From Ixodes scapularis (taxonomy: Eukaryota > Arthropoda > Arachnida > Ixodida > Ixodidae): a stretch of 64,000 nucleotides of DNA. Below, piece after piece: positions 45,319 to 54,622 of this stretch; within the stretch, counting starts at the first letter, position 1, and the number at the start of each line of letters is the position of its first letter. The notes under the pieces were generated by a model. That model was not told where the DNA came from and made no database searches. It was given only the letters and a program-made list of their open reading frames with translations. The translations under genes were made by a program, and so were the position numbers. The DNA lies in the NCBI RefSeq assembly GCF_016920785.2, contig NW_024609837.1, positions 25,855,533-25,919,532 of the forward strand, read 5' to 3'.

Positions 45319-47727
45319 TTCTCATCTACACTCATCTACAGCGAGTGACTCGTCGCAACTTTGAAATGGCTGACCAACTACACGCTGTCTGAATATCCAC
45401 ACAACCCCAATTATTTATTCTTGCCGGTGAAAGCCCGATTGGACGGGCACGAATTATCGCGGCGTGCCAGACGAGTTTGATGGGAGCTTCTTGACACGAA
45501 CCAGCCAGCGATTGCACAAAACACAATGATGCGCCATTGTACTGTTGGCAGACTAAACGCTTTTCAAATCAATCTCCCGCCAAAACTCCGCGAGTGAAAA
45601 GGCCGTTCGACTTTATCGCTGCTGTACAGTCACGTGGTACACGGTCCGCGGACGAAAATTGTAATTCGGTCCGTCGTGTGAATCGGCCATTTAAGGGGTA
45701 AAGAAACGCACAAGGTGCGCAAGAAACAGACAAACTTGAACGCCGTGCAAGTTTATAACGACATCAGTCATTAGAACAGGCCGTGCCTGTTTCTAACGAC
45801 CTTCTTTAGTCATCAGAAGCAGTCATTCCATATGTCATTAGCGTTGTTTTTTGTTTTTTGTTTTTGTTTTGCAATGGATATTTTTGGTTGATTTACTCCA
45901 GCTACATTAACCGCCAAATAAGACTCCAGCGTCAATTTTGTGTATTACTGTTCACGCGCCGAAATCGAAAAGCTTATGATATCGTGAAAAGCCAGAATGG
46001 GGAGGTCGCCAAGCGATGTTATATGTTTGATAGGTCGCAGGGAAGCATAATTTGGGAAGCAGTGCCCTAGTGGAAAGCCTAATTAAAGTGTTGGTACAGC
46101 CGTCTGATGTACTTATACGACAAAGTCATCTTCTATGCTGACTTTATAGTAATATTAACAAAAACTTTTGAGTCAGATAAACTTAAGCAGTAAGCTAAGT
46201 AAAGACATAATATATATCTTGTTATATTTACGGCACCACTGCCGTTTCCACAAGAAAATGAACAGAACAATTGGTTTATGTAATAAAAAATAATTAGCAA
46301 AAAAAAACGAAAAAAAAAACAGCCCCAGTGAAACGTTGTTGAAGGACTATATATACATATATTTGCATTTGTCTAAGCTAAGCTTGTTGATCTTTCAGCT
46401 CAAGTTGTTTCGCAAAACTGGCGGCTTCCTCAGCGCTGGATTAGCAACGCAATATAGATAATGCAATTGTTGACCAAGCAAGCACTTCTAGTGGACAACA
46501 ACATAAAAAAGAAAAAGAAAAATAGAATTTAAAAAGAAACTAAATAGGTATATTTGTATTTAGAAGCAAGCATCTTCAAATAAGCAAACACTAAAGTCAC
46601 ACGCATGTACTTCTTCAAGACAAATGTTTAATTACCAGAACAACATTACAAAATAACTTCAATAAAAGTAAAGCCGGTTTTAATATTTGCACAAAACAAT
46701 CTTCTCTACTATGTCTACACTTTAGCTATACTCAAGCCCCTTCGAATTTATGTACTGTTACAAGCGTACTTTAACTTTGATTCGCTAGATTCATATCTTT
46801 GCAATATCAATCTTTATTGTAGTGATATAATACTGTTAATAACATAGATATGTGGAAACTATACTCAATAACCAATGCACAATGTGTATTTTCGAATTAT
46901 ATTACCTTTTGGGAACATTTGGTTTCAAGCGAATACCCCACATATATATTCTGCAGCCCAATTGCCTGTTTGCTGCATTACTCACCTGAGGTGAGAAGTT
47001 GCGTTCTCGGCTGCCTCTGTACGGCAACTGGTGCTTTGTGTAAATGGGCTTTACATATTGTATTTTATGGTGTTTATCGTTGTCACTCTCTGGAACGCGT
47101 GTGGTCTGTCGTCTCTGACGGTTTTTATCTTTTTGTGGCATTCTTCTGTGTATCCTATATACCTGAAGTATCACTGTAAAAGCCCTCAATAGAGGGCTGA
47201 CAGTGCCTTCAAGTAAATACATATGTATCATTTAATAGATGGAAGGACATAATGGTAAGCAACCACCCTGGTCAGTTCATCGCGACGCTCTTCAGATGTA
47301 CGTACGATTTCGTAGGGCATGCACGGCCACCCGTAAACACCTTAGTGCTGACCATTTGTTCCTATTGTTGGCAGCCACCAGGTAACATCTAGAACGCGTG
47401 CAGATCGCACTTCAACAATATAATTAAGCAGCGGCAATAGTAGACGTGTGGTAAACAAAACCACGCCGATCTGTATACGCTGTGGGGCCGCTAGAAGTCG
47501 TTCTCCTGCTAAACAATTCAGTATGCTGGTTTTGCTCTTTTTTGTTAACTTTTCCTCCAAAAGATGTTTTTCGTTTTTTTGGATAGAAGATGGAAGGCCA
47601 TAGCTAGTTCGTAGAAAGTTTGTCTCGTTTTGGCTGTTTTACGAGAGTTAAAACTGAGGACTCTTGGCTGTCCCTTTGAGGACACGATCCTACATTCGAA
47701 GGATCTGCAGCATCGCGAAGTTCCGGT

Positions 47728-48118
47728 GCAATCTTTTCGGTGCACGGACTTTTCGGTGCACGGACTTTTCGGTGCACGGACATTTCGGTGCACGGACATT
47801 TCGGTGCACGGACTTTTCGGTGCACGGACTTTTCGGTGTGGGACTTTTCGGTGTGCGGACATTTTGGTACACGGGAAATCAAAATCACGAGTTTTTTTTA
47901 GTGGTGTCTAAACGTAATAAGCACTATTCTAGCTAGAAATTTATTTGTCGCACTTTATAAATTCGAAGACTTGGTCATTCATTTACGGTCACTTCATATA
48001 CGACCTAAGTGACTTTGTTATTTGCGCACTACCATCCTACGTGAAGATTGGAGACGTTGGACGTTATGGTTCGTTTCTTGGTGTCTCTTTTCCAACGTTC
48101 GCACTAGTCGCATCACAT
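47728..48118. repeat. Left arm of a large inverted repeat, with 16-bp tandem repeats
   Basis: The outer part (about 47733-47875) consists of about nine units of TTTTCGGTGCACGGAC or ATTTCGGTGCACGGAC. The inner part (47880-48118) is unique sequence including 'ttctagctagaaattt' and a minus-strand coding-like stretch (VMRLVRTLEKRH, then HNVQRLQSSRRMVV). The whole arm recurs inverted at 53785-54205. The coding-like residues appear in both arms, so each contains the end of an ORF. The arms look like those of fold-back or other long-TIR DNA transposons. Confidence 0.8.
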
Positions 48119-48201
48119 GTCTAAGGTAATTTTCAACAATCTCAAGCTTCTTGCTGTTGAAGCCTTTCCTGCACACATTGCCAATAATAAAGCCCACACC
48201 T

Positions 48202-48332
48202 TGTGGACGCTATAGGGGGCGCCACTGTGTAGAAAGCGCGGGGGGCGTTACCCCCCGTGAAAGAACGTATAAGAGCAACAGCGGGGACGCCAACGGAGGA
48301 GCGAGAAGCGGGGCCTGGAGCGAAAGGTACAC
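48202..48332 (+). repeat. 5' LTR, first 131 bases only
   Basis: Identical, base for base, to the first 131 bases of the 3' LTR, then switches at 'aaggtacac' directly into gag. The distal 142 bases of the LTR, the primer-binding site and the 5' end of gag are missing. It contains TATAAG (48268-48273) and a hairpin of six G, CGTTA, six C (48240-48256). Confidence 0.93.
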
Positions 48333-48333
48333 T

Positions 48334-49218
48334 GGCTACGGCGACACCAAGTCAGTCGCTGACTTCTTGGGTGAGTTGGACACCTACAAAGCCGCCTCGG
48401 GTGCCTCGGAATCTCTCATTATTAAGAGAATACTTCCGCTTGCGCTACAGTCAAGTGCTGCGTGTTGGTTAAGGCTGCAAACCACATTCACGAGCATAGC
48501 GGAGTTTGAGCGGAGATTCCGAGATGAGTTCCTGCCCCCTGGTTACGAGTATCAAATTCTGAGAGAACTCGAGTCCCGAACGCAACATCCGAACGAAAAC
48601 CTGGTTCAATATGTTCGCGCAATACAGGAACTCACAAGAAGGGCGAAACCTGATGCCCTCGAGTCGGAGAGTATAGCTCGGGTCATAAGGCAATGTCACC
48701 CAAAATACCACGCCTACTTACACGGCCGCACCTTTGGGACCCTTGAAGAGCTGGCCCGGCATGCCCGCGGCACAGAGGAGATCTTCCTCGCTAAGCAGAA
48801 TTATCTGCCCCCGCCACTGCCAGAAAACTCTCTTGAACCCGCATGTGCTTGGACAGGCGCCGAGGCATACCCGACACAAAGACCTCCACGGGACGGGCAT
48901 AAAATGGCCCATGAAAGCAGCCGGAGGCACTCCAGTACTGGTTCAATGCGGGGCCACTGGAGGATGTCCGAAGAGCGCCCTGGTGCAGGTGGCTCCGACA
49001 GGTATTCGGACCGCTGCCACAATTGTGGACAGCGCGGTCACTTCCAAAGAGAGTGCCCAAATGCATCGTCAATGCAGAATCAAACGAATGGCGGAAGGGC
49101 TGGAAGTGGCGAGAGGGATTATCAAGTCCCGGCCAACCCTCGAGAAGTAAGAGGCCGTGAAAATCCGGGCAGTAACAGAGAAACTCAGTCGGGAAACTAT
49201 TACGGCCGGCGTCGCTGA
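48334..49218 (+). pseudogene. Gag, N-terminally truncated
   Basis: The open frame runs from the deleted LTR into a retrotransposon capsid domain (SVADFLGELDTYKAASGASE, LPLALQSSAACWLRL, FERRFRDEFLPPGYE, RELESRTQHPNENLVQYV). It ends with a CCHC zinc knuckle CHNCGQRGHFQREC (about 49015-49056) and a basic tail before the stop at 49216-49218. No ATG exists in frame before the capsid, because the 5' end is deleted. The last 43 bases overlap the Pol frame, and the frameshift signal lies in the overlap. As it stands this copy cannot make normal Gag. Confidence 0.88.
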
Positions 49219-52200
49219 ATCCCAGATTACAGCCGACGACGGCAAATACGACAGCTGGGAACACACAAAGGGTTACGCTTGCTCCATCCGTATGTCGATT
49301 GCAGCCTATCGCAAAAATAATCGAACCGCGCATGACGATTACCTTGCTTGGTTTTTCTTTTGCCGCGCTTTTGGATACGGGGGCCGCTATCTCGCTTATT
49401 GGTGACGACGCACATGAGCTATGCAAATCTAAAAAAATAACGCTCCGTCCATCTGACACTCTTTTGCAGCTAGCTTCTGGTTTCGCAAAACCAGCGGGTG
49501 GAGCCGTTAGGCTCAAAATTTCGTTCCACGAAAAGACACGGCGTCAGCGCTTTCTTTATCTACCGGGGCTCGCCGTACCCGTAATCTTGGGCCGAGATTT
49601 TATTGCAGGCGAGAACATGACGCTTGATTTCCCTGGTGGAGGCTACCGGTTAGGAAGCCAAACGGAGCTCACTCCGTTTACCAGGCGAGAGGACTGCATT
49701 ACCGGCCCAACCCTCCCGACCCACTTCACAGCGGCCCCAGCTTTCCTGCCTGCAGGCATTAACGCTGCACTACAGAAGTGCCCGGCCAATAACCTTCAAA
49801 AGATTAAGCTGGAGGACGCACTGCGGCCGTTCTCTCCGATGTTCACGGAGCGACCAGGAAAGACAGACATCCTGCTGCATCGGATTGAAACCGGTGACGC
49901 TCCGCCCTGGAGGTGCAATCCGCGCCCCATCAGCGTGCACAAAAGGGAACTCCTGGACACGGCACTCGAGGAGATGATTGACACCGGTGCAGTACGTGAG
50001 TCAAAGAGCCCTTGGGCGTTTCCTGTGGTCCTTGCTCCAAAAAAGGATGGAACCGCCAGGCTTTGTGTAGACTACAGACGACTTAACGACGTGTCTGTAC
50101 GGGACAGTTACCCTTTCCCTAGTATTTCCTCTGTAATGTACGCGCTCGGTAACGCGACTGTGTTTACAACGCTCGATTGCAGCCGCGGGTTCCTTCAGAT
50201 CGAGATTCACCCGTTGGACGTGCAGAAAACTGCGTTCATCTGCCACAGAGGGTTATTCGAGTTCACCCGCTTGCCGTTCGGTTTGTCAAACTCGCCAGCG
50301 AGTTTTCAACGTTTGATGGACGTTGTACTTGGCGACGCAAAGTACAACTTTGCAATGGCATACATGGATGACGTAGTTGTCTTCTCGCGCACGTTCGAAG
50401 AACACGTCGAGCACTTGAGAATAATACTCGAGCGAATGCGTAGCGCGGGTCTCACAATTCACCCGGGAAAGGTGCAGTTGGCCGCGCCAAAGATCAATCT
50501 TCTTGGTTTCGTGGTTGACAATGGCACACTCCGTCCTAACGAGGAGAAGGTTCGCGCGCTAACGGAGTATCCGTGCCCACATGACGTGAAAAGCCTGCAG
50601 AGGTATCTTGGTATGATTGCATTTTACAGGGATTTTATTCCCTACTGTTCCGAGATATCTCAGCCACTCAATCACCTCCTTCGAAAGGGCATCAAGTGGC
50701 ACTGGAACGTTGAACAACAGAGTGCATTCATTGCCCTCTCGGGGGCAGTGACTGAAAATGCTTGTCTGCATCTTCCCGATTTAAACCAACCTTTCGTTTT
50801 GCAGACAGATGCAAGCGATATCGGCGTGGGTGCTGTTCTGCTGCAGGAGCATGACTGTGTGCTTCGGCCAGTTGCCTTCGCAAGTCAGACACTTACTCCC
50901 GCCCAGCGGAACTACAGTGTGGCGGAAAGGGAATGTTTGGCCATAGTATATGCGTTAAAGCGGTTTGACATGTACTTAGACGGCGCAACATTCCAAATTC
51001 AGTGTGATCACTTAGCACTTTCATGGCTGAAAAGGCTTCAGAACCCTGCCGGTCGGCTTGCTCGTTGGGCGCTTACGCTACAGCGATACGACTACACTAT
51101 CGTGTACAGACCTGGTGCAACAAACAAAATTGCTGATGCTCTGTCCCGCGCCCCCCTCCCTGAGGAGCACACGCAGGAAGGTCCGGGCCTGGTTGCTGTC
51201 GCCATCACAACGCAGGAATCACCTGAATCACGGTGGGGAGCACTGATCACAAGAGAGGAACTTCTCAAGGCTCAGCAGGACGACGGGCTGTGTCAGCGGG
51301 TGACCGCCTGGCTGGCAATAACGAGCACGGTTAATGGAGCGAGTGACGAGCAATTCGACTCGTACTTGTTGAGCAGCGACGGGCTCCTGTTGCGCTACAT
51401 CCCTCAAGCTGATGACGACCCGAGCGGCTCGGCGTTCCGGACTGTGATACCTAGAAAGTTACGTAAGTCTTTCATCACATACATGCACAACTCCGCACTA
51501 GCCGGACACAGTAGTGGGAGCAAAACGTATGATAAGTTGTCCCAAATTGTGACCTGGCCCGGCATGCGGCAAGATGTACTAAGGTATGCGCGTAGTTGCC
51601 CCTCATGCCAGAAAGCGAAGCCACGTGGTGGTCAACCCCCAGGCCTCATGCAACCGATCGTAAGCCAGAGCCCTTGGCAGATCTGTTGTTGCGACGTCAT
51701 GGGCCCATTCCCGCGTAGTCCTCGCGGAAATCAGTACTTGTTCGTGGTAACGGATCATTTCACGAAATGGGTTGAGCTGTTCCCTTTGCGCAAACTGGAC
51801 TCGCAGAAAATCTGGGATTGTCTGCTGCAAACATTCGCGCGCTTCGGATTCCCGACGAGTTTGATTTCCGACAACGCTTCTTATTTCACTAGCAAGGTGT
51901 TCGTGGATGCGTGTGCGGTGCTGGGAATTGAGCATAAACGTACATCACCGTATCACCCGCAAGCAAACATCACTGAAAGGGTGAACCGGAACCTTAAGAT
52001 GATGCTCGTTGCGCATACCGATCGCCACAAGGACTGGGACGCGAAGCTCCCAGAAATGGCCTTCGCCACTCACACCACGGTTAACCGGTCGACCGGTCTC
52101 AGCCCTGCCCAGCTAAATTTTGGCAAAGAACTTGCCTTCCCGCTTTCGAACGCTCTTCGCTCAACAGAACTCACGTCGCAATACCGCAGCTACTCGAAGT

Positions 52201-52619
52201 TTGCAGACGACCTCCGCAAGCGCTTCTCGGACAACCTCAGAGAAGCTCGGGAGAGCCTCGACGTCGCCAGACTGCAGCAGTCCGAGCAGTACAACCAGGG
52301 ACGCCGAAACCTGCAGTTTGAGGTGGGAGACCTCGTGCTCAGGCGCACTCATCCCCTGAGTGATGCAACAAGGGGATTCACGGCCTCACTGGCAAACAGG
52401 TGGGAGGGTCCATTCCGTGTTGGCAAAAAGCTGTCCCCGCTCACATACACACTTATTTGCTGCTCCAGTGGTCAATCCACAGGACCCATTCATGTTACCG
52501 ACCTAAAGTTATTCCACAGCCAAGAAGATTTCTCGCAGGATCCAGCAGATGGCAGCAGCAGTCGGGTCCCTGATTCCCCCTCCCCGCCACCCCGGCGGTA
52601 CAATCTGCGACGTCGGTAA
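49176..52619 (+). CDS. pol: Pol polyprotein: protease, reverse transcriptase, RNase H, integrase
   Basis: Intact frame of about 1147 codons, entered by -1 frameshift. An aspartic protease has the LLDTGAAISLI motif (about 49370-49402). The reverse transcriptase has FPVVLAPKKDGTARLCVDYR, then TTLDCSRGF, LPFGLSNSP and the catalytic YMDD at 50361-50372. RNase H has TDAS (from 50805), ERE and DALSR. The integrase has an HHCC-type zinc finger (H..H in NSALAGHS region, CPSC at about 51601-51611). Its catalytic triad is D in CCDVMGPFP, D in LISDNAS and E in NITERVNRNLK, and a GPY/F-like RWEGPFRV lies near the end. The C-terminus is Pro/Arg-rich. No stop or frameshift occurs. The integrase-last order defines Ty3/gypsy; the lineage was not resolved. 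Confidence 0.96.
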   Translation, partial: QRNSVGKLLRPASLNPRLQPTTANTTAGNTQRVTLAPSVCRLQPIAKIIEPRMTITLLGFSFAALLDTGAAISLIGDDAHELCKSKKITLRPSDTLLQLASGFAKPAGGAVRLKISFHEKTRRQRFLYLPGLAVPVILGRDFIAGENMTLDFPGGGYRLGSQTELTPFTRREDCITGPTLPTHFTAAPAFLPAGINAALQKCPANNLQKIKLEDALRPFSPMFTERPGKTDILLHRIETGDAPPWRCNPRPISVHKRELLDTALEEMIDTGAVRESKSPWAFPVVLAPKKDGTARLCVDYRRLNDVSVRDSYPFPSISSVMYALGNATVFTTLDCSRGFLQIEIHPLDVQKTAFICHRGLFEFTRLPFGLSNSPASFQRLMDVVLGDAKYNFAMAYMDDVVVFSRTFEEHVEHLRIILERMRSAGLTIHPGKVQLAAPKINLLGFVVDNGTLRPNEEKVRALTEYPCPHDVKSLQRYLGMIAFYRDFIPYCSEISQPLNHLLRKGIKWHWNVEQQSAFIALSGAVTENACLHLPDLNQPFVLQTDASDIGVGAVLLQEHDCVLRPVAFASQTLTPAQRNYSVAERECLAIVYALKRFDMYLDGATFQIQCDHLALSWLKRLQNPAGRLARWALTLQRYDYTIVYRPGATNKIADALSRAPLPEEHTQEGPGLVAVAITTQESPESRWGALITREELLKAQQDDGLCQRVTAWLAITSTVNGASDEQFDSYLLSSDGLLLRYIPQADDDPSGSAFRTVIPRKLRKSFITYMHNSALAGHSSGSKTYDKLSQIVTWPGMRQDVLRYARSCPSCQKAKPRGGQPPGLMQPIVSQSPWQICCCDVMGPFPRSPRGNQYLFVVTDHFTKWVELFPLRKLDSQKIWDCLLQTFARFGFPTSLISDNASYFTSKVFVDACAVLGIEHKRTSPYHPQANITERVNRNLKMMLVAHTDRHKDWDAKLPEMAFATHTTVNRSTGLSPAQLNFGKELAFPLSNALRSTELTSQYRSYSKFADDLRKRFSDNLREARESLDVARLQQSEQYNQGRRNLQFEVGDLVLRRTHPLSDATRGFTASLANRWEGPFRVGKKLSPLTYTLICCSSGQSTGPIHVTDLKLFHSQEDFSQDPADGSSSRVPDSPSPPPRRYNLRRR
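49191..49243 (+). promoter_or_regulatory. -1 ribosomal frameshift signal between Gag and Pol
   Basis: The heptamer G GGA AAC at 49191-49197 is in the gag phase required for tandem slippage (XXXYYYZ form). A 7-base spacer is followed by a stem-loop: 5' arm GCCGGCGTCGCTG (49205-49217), 12-base loop, 3' arm CAGCCGACGACGGC (49230-49243), pairing at 12 positions with one mismatch and one bulge. Pol is open in the -1 frame from 49176, overlapping the Gag stop. Pol has no ATG of its own at its start, which supports frameshift expression. Confidence 0.88.
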
Positions 52620-52840
52620 CAGCTAACAGGGAGATCACGAAGCGACTAACAAAAACATTTGTTTTTCACCCTTAAAATGTTGAACGTTCTCCAGTTCATA
52701 CCCCATCAATATGTTCTCCTTTTGAGTTGGGAGGGGGGGGGGGGCAGTATATCCCACCTGAGAGCACTTATCGACTTTTATTTTCAGGGGCCACGCGCGG
52801 CACGCCTAATGTTGCGCTCATCGGGCTGTTTCTTATTTTT

Positions 52841-53452
52841 ATGAAGATGGAGAGAGGGTGGCGATCTCATCACCGCGGCCGTCGCAGCCATATCAGCCAC
52901 CACGGCCACCAGGGCCGGGGGACCCATTCGAGGTGGCGACCACGGTCACCCAGGCCACAAGGACAGGGGCCGGGGCCATCACGACGGGATCAGGGCAACG
53001 CGGACTTCCACATCCTCTGCCGCCGCTGCCGGCGACGGCCACAAGCCACCGTGACAACATGGATGGTGCAGACCGACGGTGGACCGGTCGGCTGGGCATC
53101 CCGGCAAGCCTGGGAAGAACAACCACGCCCAGAACGCGGGGAGGCGCACGTCATCGTCCCCGAGCCTTTCAGGGGACTGACATTGGAGGACCGCCACCCC
53201 AACGATCCAGCGGCGCAATACACCGCAGAGGAACGGAGGCTCCTCTGTCCGCTGTGCGGAGTCCCGGAGCTCGCTCGAGAAACACACCGAGCGGGGCTCC
53301 TACACGTGACCCGGGAAGCTGCCGACCGCGCTGCGAGGCTCCAGAACCACGACGAGCTGCAGAGGGCCATCGACGTCGTACGAAGGCAACGTCCTCAACT
53401 TCTGAGGTCAAACGACCACGACGAGCACGTCATCGACATGCCTGACTTTTGA
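52841..53452 (+). CDS. Third ORF of the gypsy element, unassigned, Cys-rich, 203 aa
   Basis: The frame from ATG 52841 (MKMERGWRSHHRGRRS) to the TGA at 53450-53452 ends on the polypurine tract. The first 65 residues are very basic (Arg, His, Gly, Pro). The rest is mixed, with two Cys pairs (ILCRRCRRR and LLCPLCGVPEL, the latter followed by His in ETHRAGLLHV, a possible zinc-binding site) and an acidic end (NDHDEHVIDMPDF). No signal peptide or membrane helix is seen, so it is not an envelope protein. A strong splice acceptor (cttttattttcag, ending 52787) lies 53 bases upstream, hinting at expression from a spliced RNA. A long antisense-free alternative plus frame (52858-53445) overlaps it, reflecting GC-rich composition; which frame is real is uncertain. 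Confidence 0.5.
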   Translation: MKMERGWRSHHRGRRSHISHHGHQGRGTHSRWRPRSPRPQGQGPGPSRRDQGNADFHILCRRCRRRPQATVTTWMVQTDGGPVGWASRQAWEEQPRPERGEAHVIVPEPFRGLTLEDRHPNDPAAQYTAEERRLLCPLCGVPELARETHRAGLLHVTREAADRAARLQNHDELQRAIDVVRRQRPQLLRSNDHDEHVIDMPDF

Positions 53453-53460
53453 GGGGGGGA
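53451..53460 (+). other. Polypurine tract of the gypsy element
   Basis: GAGGGGGGGA immediately before the 3' LTR, the expected primer site for plus-strand DNA synthesis. It overlaps the stop codon of the third ORF. Confidence 0.8.
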
Positions 53461-53463
53461 TTG

Positions 53464-53736
53464 TGTGGACGCTATAGGGGGCGCCACTGTGTAGAAAGCG
53501 CGGGGGGCGTTACCCCCCGTGAAAGAACGTATAAGAGCAACAGCGGGGACGCCAACGGAGGAGCGAGAAGCGGGGCCTGGAGCGAAAGGTACACGCTGCG
53601 GCGGTGTCAACCAACGACCTTGTTATTACTAACTTCATGTTTACAATTTACTAATAAATGTAGTTTCACGTTTTCCGAAATCCTGGCTCCGTGTTGTTTC
53701 GCCGGTTTGGGCACGCAGCAAGGCAACTTTCCCACA
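53464..53736 (+). repeat. 3' LTR, complete, 273 bp
   Basis: Begins TGTGGACGC and ends CCCACA, with inverted TGTGG/CCACA termini. It contains the G6-CGTTA-C6 hairpin (53502-53518), TATAAG at 53530-53535 as likely promoter, and AATAAA at 53653-53658 as likely polyadenylation signal. Confidence 0.92.
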
Positions 53737-53784
53737 ACCTTTACAGAAGGCGCCGATAATGTCTGTATTGACCCAACGCGCAAA

Positions 53785-54205
53785 CACGATGTGATGCGTC
53801 TAGTGCGTACGTTGGAAAAGAGACACCGTCAAATTAAACATAACATCCAACGTATCCAGTCCTCCAGCAGGATGGTGCTGCGCCTAACAAAGTCACTTGG
53901 CTCGTATATGAGTAAGTGACCGTAAATAGATGACCAAGTCTACAAATTTATAAAGTGCGAAAAAATAAATTTCTAGCTAGAATAGCGTTATTACGATTAG
54001 ACAAAACAAAAAAGAAAAACAAGAACGCGTGATTTTGATTTTTTGGGCACCGAAGAGTCCGTGCACCGAAATGTCCGCACACCGAAAAGTCCGTGCACCG
54101 AAATGTCCATGCTCCGAAATGTCCGTGCACCGAAATGTCCGTGCACCGAAAAGTCCGTGCACCAAAAAGACCGCACCGAAATGCCCCACACCGAAACGTA
54201 CACCG
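53785..54205. repeat. Right arm of the large inverted repeat
   Basis: Approximate inverse complement of 47728-48118. It includes plus-strand residues DVMRLVRTLEKRHRQIKHN, then IQRIQSSSRMVLRL and a stop at 53919, the 'ttctagctagaa' motif, and about ten 16-bp units (GTCCGTGCACCGAAAA and variants, 54045-54200). Substitutions relative to the left arm are frequent, so the element is older than the gypsy insertion at its centre. Confidence 0.8.
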
Positions 54206-54622
54206 AAATTACCAGATCCCCGGGAGGATTACATTGGAGCTTAAGCAGTAATCCATTCAGAATAACGGAGAATATTTTACAACTAGAAAATCCGCTTTAT
54301 TCATCACCCCCAGCAAATTTGTACTGTTTGTCATCAGGTGAGGAATTTGCGGAAAGAGCCCAGCACATCATTCTTGTTATAACACATCATTCATATTACT
54401 AACAAACAATATAATATGCTTCATGAAACTATAGATCTGCACTCAGCGACCCATGCTTGCGACTTTTTTTATTGCAGAGCAGAGCACGCTGAGGCGTGCT
54501 TTGGTAGGGTGTCGATGTTGTTAACACAGGGCATGGCGACGTATTTTGACACCGAGCACCGAAGCCAACATTAAATGTATCCAGAAATTGTGAAAAAAAA
54601 AAGAAGAAAGAATGACAACGAT
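54206..54622. other. Downstream region of TULIP gene 1
   Basis: Non-coding. AATAAA on the minus strand (54468-54473) lies about 150 bases after the stop of the neighbouring gene and is its likely polyadenylation signal. Confidence 0.5.

Larger units (their letters stand above)
42932..47690. other. Long intergenic stretch without a supported gene
   Basis: About 4.8 kb. 43100-43300 holds five copies of the 'aaatttagcggggaaa' motif. 43814-44101 has a minus-strand open frame with an ATG and mixed composition (MPGKMAAPRQRLAPPEPERS...) but no recognised family. 44163-44180 is a G run. The rest, especially 45700-47230, is AT-rich with scattered A runs and shows nothing further. Confidence 0.5.
48202..53736 (+). 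mobile_element. Ty3/gypsy LTR retrotransposon, young, 5'-deleted
   Basis: Boundaries: TGTGG starts the 5' LTR at 48202 and CCACA ends the 3' LTR at 53736, flanked by ACCT on both sides (48198-48201, 53737-53740). The order is partial 5' LTR, Gag lacking its start, -1 frameshift to Pol (protease, RT, RNase H, integrase), a third ORF, polypurine tract and 3' LTR. The Pol order with integrase last is Ty3/gypsy. The overlapping LTR portions are identical, which implies recent insertion. It sits between the arms of the inverted-repeat structure. Confidence 0.95.

Noticed and set aside
47733..47875. Regular 16-bp repeats that could be taken for a CRISPR array
   Set aside because: The units are directly adjacent without unique spacers, are mirrored in a second arm, and the genome is eukaryotic; this is a minisatellite within a transposon arm.
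48791..49516. 241-codon frame antisense to gag/pol
   Set aside because: Shadow of the coding strand; no family features and no start context.
52727..53452. Third gypsy ORF as an envelope gene
   Set aside because: No signal peptide, no membrane helix and no protease-cleavage-like site; the composition is basic and Cys-paired instead.
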